A stretch of 11,453 bases of DNA from NCBI GenBank assembly GCA_029339195.1, contig JAPTJF010000823.1, positions 1-11,453 of the forward strand, given 5' to 3'. Shown piece after piece: positions 7,989-11,453 of this stretch (positions within the stretch are counted from its first letter, which is position 1; each line of letters begins with the position of its first letter). The position numbers and the translations under genes are program-made. This DNA comes from Micractinium sp. NFX-FRZ. Its lineage: Eukaryota > Chlorophyta > Trebouxiophyceae > Chlorellales > Chlorellaceae. The notes beneath the pieces are model-generated. The model ran no database searches. It worked only from the letters and a program-made list of their open reading frames with translations, and was not told the origin of the DNA.

Positions 7989-10900
7989 TCAGACTTTCAA
8001 TCGCTTGCTGGGAGCCCCGCTCGTGCCGCTGCCTGGGCCCGCCCCGCCGCTGCCGCTCTTCTTGCCCTGCTGGGGTTGGTTGTCCCAGGCCTTCTTCTCC
8101 ACCCACCTGGCAGGGGGGCAAGCAGGTGCAGGGTGAGAAACCCGTTACAGTGGCAGGGAAGCGGAGCATGGGGATAAGCTGGCTGGCGCGGGGGCAGGCA
8201 AAATCGGGGGGCTGTAGGGCAGAGCCCTGGAGAGCGCACTGGTGTCAACCTGGCCATGCCTGGCTTGTCGACATGCTCGCATGTCACAGTAACCTCTGTT
8301 GCCCCAGGCCGCCACAAGCAGGCACACGGGAGACGAGCGCGAAGGCTTGTGGGCAGAGCCCAACAGAGACGGCATCAAAAGGTGCATGGCAGGAGGCTTT
8401 CCAGCTCACTTGAAGAAGTTGCACTTGCCCTCGGGGGCGGGGCCTGCAGCGGGGCGTGGGCCAGGGCAGGCAGCAGGGCGGGGTTGTTGCGTGGCGTAAC
8501 ACATGACACAAAGTTGAGGCACGCTGTGTGGCTGGCACAATGCTGGGCAGCCAGGGCCAAGCAGGGCGGCGAAGGGAGCATGGTTCAGCAAGCGCGGCCT
8601 CCCCACAATGGCTCACCGTCGGGGCGGGCACATGTGTAGAAGTAGCGGCCTGTAGGGGAGGGACACAGCAGGTAGGGAGGGAGGGATGACGGGGAAATGA
8701 GGGGGAAGAGGGGGGAGGCAGCGCCTGTTGTGTCTCTGGAGCACTTGTGTGGGCAGCAGCATGGGTGCGGGATTGGGGGTGAGGGGCATGCAGCCGGCTG
8801 GGAGGTTGTCGCCTCCCGGTATGAACAGCAAGGGCATACTTGAGCACAGAGAACGCACAACCTGGTGCCTGCCGGTGTCTGCGGTCCACCCACCCACCCC
8901 AGCCACCCTGCCCCAGCTCACCCTTGTTGGGCCCAGACTTGTTCACTTTGAGCAGCGCAGCCGGCTCCCTGTGCCGGCACAGCGGCGCCTTGTTCTTTGC
9001 CATCAGCCCCGCCCATGCCTGCTTGGACTGCTGCTGCCTGGCAGCCCTGGCCGCCTCTGCTTCGGCCTCAGCTTGGGCTGCCACTGCTGCTGCTGCCAGC
9101 GCATCGGTCTCCACATTGCCTGCTTCAGTCGCCCAATTCTGAGCCGGCCCAACTGCACCCCACTGATCTGGCTGCTGCTGCTGCTGCTGCTGCCGCATGG
9201 GCGGTGAGTGAGATTGCTGCTGCTGCTGCGCTAGCAGTGACTGCGTTTGCTGCTGCTGCCCTGGGCAGTCTGGCTGCTGCTGCTGCTGCTGTGCCGGCGG
9301 GGCCTGGAAGAAGTTGCGTAGTGAGACCTGCTTCTTGCCCTCCTTCTTCCCCGCTGCCGCCGCTGCCGCTCCCCGCCCCATGCTGGCACCAATCAAACCG
9401 CCACCACAAGCAGCGCTGCTCCCGCTGGCTTGGCTTGCTGCCATTGAATCCGCCGCACCCTCCCCTGCCGCCGCCGCTGCTGCCGCTGCTTCCCGCAGCT
9501 GCTGTTGTGACTGCTGCGCCGGCAAGCCGGTGCTACTGTCGTCTCCAGCTGCTGCCTGGCTGGCAGGGGCGCCAGGCTGCATGGGCGCCAGCCAGCGGTG
9601 CAGCTTGTGCTGCCGCCCCACAAACACGTTGCGCATGGCCAGGGGCGGCGCTGCAGGGGGGCGGAGCGGGCCATGGGGTGGCATCAGGACAGGCAAATTG
9701 GGGGTAGACAGCAGCAGCATGCAGAGCCCCCGCAGTGCGCCCACAAGGTGCAGGCAGGTGGGCTCGCTCGGCTCTGCGACCCTCACGCCTTGCGCCCATC
9801 CTGCTACCGCACGCTCCACATGCACGTTCCACGCAGCACTCCCCTGCCACGCCCCACCTCGAGTTGCGCAGGGGAAGGCGGCGGCAGTGGTGCACCGAAA
9901 GTCGGCAAACACGGGGCAGTGGTCACTGCCCTCCTGCTCCGGCCATATCTCGCTGGCGGCCACCCACACCGCCGGGGCAGTGTCTCTCAGAACGCTGCCG
10001 CCGCTGCTGCCCCTGCCGTCGCCGCTTCCCGCACCGCTGGCGTACCCGCTGCCTCCGCCGCCGCTGTGGCCATTGCCGCCGCCGCTGCCGCTGCCATCCC
10101 CTGGCACCCCGGCTAGTTCTCCGGCGGCTGCGGCGGATGCAGTGCCAGGTGGCGGCTGCCCCACGCTGAGGCCTGCTGTGAGGATGAGGTCGATGCGGCT
10201 GCCCCAGTTGTTCACCCTGCAAGAAGAACGAGGCAAACACGGCGCGCACACAAAGTGACAACTCTAGAAGGGGCACATAGAGGCGGGCATTCAAGGGCAA
10301 CAATGAAGGCACTCAAGGGCGGCGCCGCATGCAAACTCAACCCCCACAGACAGGTGTGCCTGCTGGGCCCAGGGTGCCAGCCAGTCAGCTCTTGCCAGCT
10401 GGCAGATTAGTCAAAGTCAGCAACACACCAGCCAAACTGTGTGGCCTGCTGCCAGGCTGGCGGCTGACCTGGCGTAGGTCTGCAGGCTCCAGCAGGTGGC
10501 CACCCCCTGGCGGGAGGGGAAGAAGTGCCGGAAGGTGTCCACTAACCGGAGCCCCCCATCGCCGCTGCCGCTGCCGCCTGCCCCGCCCTCACTGCTGCCT
10601 GCAAGCGCCAAGCTGTGCCAGCCGCTTCCGTGGGCGCCGCCGTCGCCGGGCCCCCCTGCTGCTGCTGGCCCCGCCCACCCAAATCTGTCACCGCTGCCGC
10701 TGCTCTGCACAGCTGCCTCAGCTGGGCCGCCGCCAGCGGCTGCACCGGTGGCGGCGGGTGCGGCATTGCTGCCGCTGTGCAGCAGCCGGCGTAGCCACAG
10801 CCGGTCCGGCCGGCTGGCGCGGTAGTGGGTGGCCGGGTCTGGATCTGGCGTGTCAATCTGCGAACACCAGTGCCAGCAGGCATTTTCCTCAGCCCTGCAG

Positions 10901-11343
10901 CAGGCACTTTGCCCAGCCTGTGCAAGCCAGTTCTGCAGCATCATGAACTCGGCTGCCCGACCCGCTGTCATCATCACAGGTGACTTATCTCTCAACCCTC
11001 CTCACCGGCGCGGGGCAGATGTTCCAGTCGCCCACGGCCACCACCGCACGGCCCTGCCGCCGCAGTTCCCGCCACCGCAGCTCAAGCGCCTGAAACACAC
11101 ACACGGGGGCAGATGTCAGGCATTCAGGGGCAGGTGGGGCGCACAAATGGTCACTGAGATGTTGTAAACAGTTGGGGTGGGGCATTTCCAGTGGCCCTTG
11201 GCGCAACTGCACACCGTTCCACAGTCTCCGAATGCAACCCTGTGTTCAAGACCGCACCGGCTGCCGCCTCCCTCCTCCCTCCCCTTTCCCATGTTATATA
11301 CCGACTTGCCTTGAAGCACCATTTGAAGTCCAAGCCGTGCCTC
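7989..11343 (-). CDS. APEX2: DNA-(apurinic/apyrimidinic site) endonuclease 2, 5' part off window
   Basis: Nuclear base-excision-repair nuclease with 3'-5' exonuclease/phosphodiesterase roles and PCNA partnership. Exons: 11310-11343 (tentative), 11006-11089, 10469-10857, 9858-10216, 8922-9650, 8617-8649, 8410-8443, 7989-8106. They join in phase to 592 residues ending TGA at 7989-7991. Nuclease-domain motifs: AVGDWNICPAP (usual GDLN), ATCWSLQTYARVNNWGSRID and EGSDHCPVFADF. Two low-complexity Gly/Ala/Ser insertions sit inside the nuclease domain. Then come a PIP box (QVSLRNFF), several polyGln runs and a GRF zinc finger with ligands in LCRHRE, FYTCAR and GKCNFFKW. The tail ends in PSKRLKV, a possible nuclear signal. 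Four GRF exon junctions give the canonical order, confirming the splicing. Roughly the first half of the nuclease domain, with the catalytic Glu, is off the right edge. Confidence 0.93.
8104..8985 (-). other. GRF zinc finger of APE2, split over four exons
   Basis: Spliced from 8922-8985, 8617-8649, 8410-8443 and the first bases of 7989-8106. It gives APLCRHREPAALLKVNKSG, then PNKGRYFYTCARPDG, then PAPEGKCNFFKW. The C-x-H, C and C ligands are all present (first Cys codon at 8977-8979). In APE2 family proteins this domain binds single-stranded DNA. Two of the exons are only 33 and 34 bp. Confidence 0.92.
9169..9299 (-). repeat. CTG/CAG runs encoding polyglutamine in APE2
   Basis: Several runs of CAG on the minus strand encode blocks of four to seven Gln separated by short Ser/Pro/Asp segments, immediately C-terminal to the PIP box. 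Likely a flexible linker before the GRF finger; repeat lengths may vary between strains. Confidence 0.9.
9307..9330 (-). other. PIP box (PCNA-interacting motif) of APE2
   Basis: Codons encode QVSLRNFF, an exact fit to the Q-x-x-hydrophobic-x-x-aromatic-aromatic consensus, preceded by basic KKEGKK. APE2 proteins are known to bind PCNA through such a motif between nuclease and GRF domains, the same position as here. Confidence 0.92.
9651..9857 (-). other. Candidate 207-bp in-frame, stop-free intron in APE2
   Basis: The frame from FADF to the PIP box is open throughout, but 69 codons between GAG/GTGGGG (donor at 9857) and CCCTGCAG/CG (acceptor ending 9651) look unlike conserved APE2 sequence. 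Removing them joins CGA-G to CG-CCG in phase and brings APPLAMRNVF closer to the nuclease domain, as in plant APE2. Whether it is always, sometimes or never removed cannot be told here. Confidence 0.55.
11310..11343 (-). other. Probable 34-bp micro-exon of APE2 with a GC donor
   Basis: Encodes RHGLDFKWCFK, which precedes ALELRWREL in phase and resembles the family segment FKxRFYxxL before the GDLN motif. The following intron would start AAG/GCAAGT, a textbook GC-AG donor, and end TTTCAG at 11090. The acceptor lies at the end of a GGGCA tandem repeat. Assigned from similarity by eye, so tentative. Confidence 0.5.
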
Positions 11344-11372
11344 CTGCCCTGCCCTGCCCTGCCCTGCCCCGC
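11344..11372. repeat. (CCCTG)n pentanucleotide repeat
   Basis: Tandem CCCTG units on plus (GGGCA on minus) directly upstream of the tentative APE2 micro-exon. Each unit offers an AG-type CAG, so the acceptor position is ambiguous by multiples of five. Confidence 0.85.
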
Positions 11373-11393
11373 CCAAGCCCACAATCGCATGCT

Positions 11394-11453
11394 CCCCCCC
11401 CCCCCCCCCACCCCCTCCCCCCCCCCCCCCCCCCCCCCCCCCCCACCCCACCC
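11394..11453. repeat. Poly-C tracts at the right edge
   Basis: A 16-C run (11394-11409), then CCCCC, T, a 28-C run (11417-11444) and C-rich bases to the end. It lies in an APE2 intron and reads poly-G in the pre-mRNA. Length is likely unreliable; no coding sequence is present here. Confidence 0.85.

Noticed and set aside
7463..8413. 316-codon plus-strand open frame
   Set aside because: It runs antisense through the last three APE2 exons, whose minus-strand frame gives the conserved KCNFFKW finger and phase-correct junctions. Its own product has no family-like motif.
8284..10251. APE2 as a single 655-codon exon ending at 8284
   Set aside because: Read through 8921 it loses the GRF finger. 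Splicing at 8922, 8649/8617, 8443/8410 and 8106 restores all zinc ligands and FFKW in phase.
9314..10258. 314-codon plus-strand open frame
   Set aside because: Antisense to the APE2 exons carrying GSRID, GSDH and the PIP box; a by-product of high GC and triplet repeats.

Overview
The window looks like nuclear DNA from a GC-rich green alga. The evidence is intron-dense genes with GTGGGT/GTGAGC donors and CTGCAG acceptors, a plant-type cofactor-independent phosphoglycerate mutase, and proteins padded with Gln, Ala and Gly runs. A chlorophyte such as a Chlorella-like trebouxiophyte fits best, but the species cannot be named from sequence alone. I saw no rRNA, tRNA, CRISPR array or transposon.

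Layout. Positions 105-5578 (minus) hold 14 exons of cytosolic-type phosphoglycerate mutase; the last C-terminal exon(s), with the third metal-site histidine, lie beyond the left edge. Positions 5579-6403 are a head-to-head intergenic stretch. Positions 6404-7276 (plus) encode a probable mitochondrial protein with the short Cys-rich oxidoreductase-like motif (OXLD1 type), followed by eleven 11-residue repeats. The frame stays open for 54 codons past its TAG stop, to a TGA at 7439-7441. Positions 7442-7988 are a tail-to-tail spacer. Positions 7989-11343 (minus) hold the C-terminal part of AP endonuclease 2 (APE2/APEX2): the second half of the nuclease domain, a PCNA-binding PIP box and a GRF zinc finger split over four exons. 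Its N-terminal exons lie beyond the right edge. All exon joins were checked for phase by hand. The three genes belong to different processes (glycolysis, probable mitochondrial function, DNA repair) and do not form a pathway.

The most unusual signal is inside the mutase introns. Five of the 13 complete introns contain degraded tandem copies of a neighbouring exon's splice junction (exons 3, 4, 6, 9 and 12). I call these splice-junction echoes. Exon 9 has four. Exon 6's echo is still an open pseudo-exon. Intron 10 also carries an AT-rich, decayed piece of an organellar ATP synthase alpha-subunit gene, evidently organelle DNA moved into the nucleus. Other points are an in-frame TAG inside a Gln-rich repeat frame, a probable GC-AG intron beside a 34-bp micro-exon, and a stop-free 207-bp intron in APE2.
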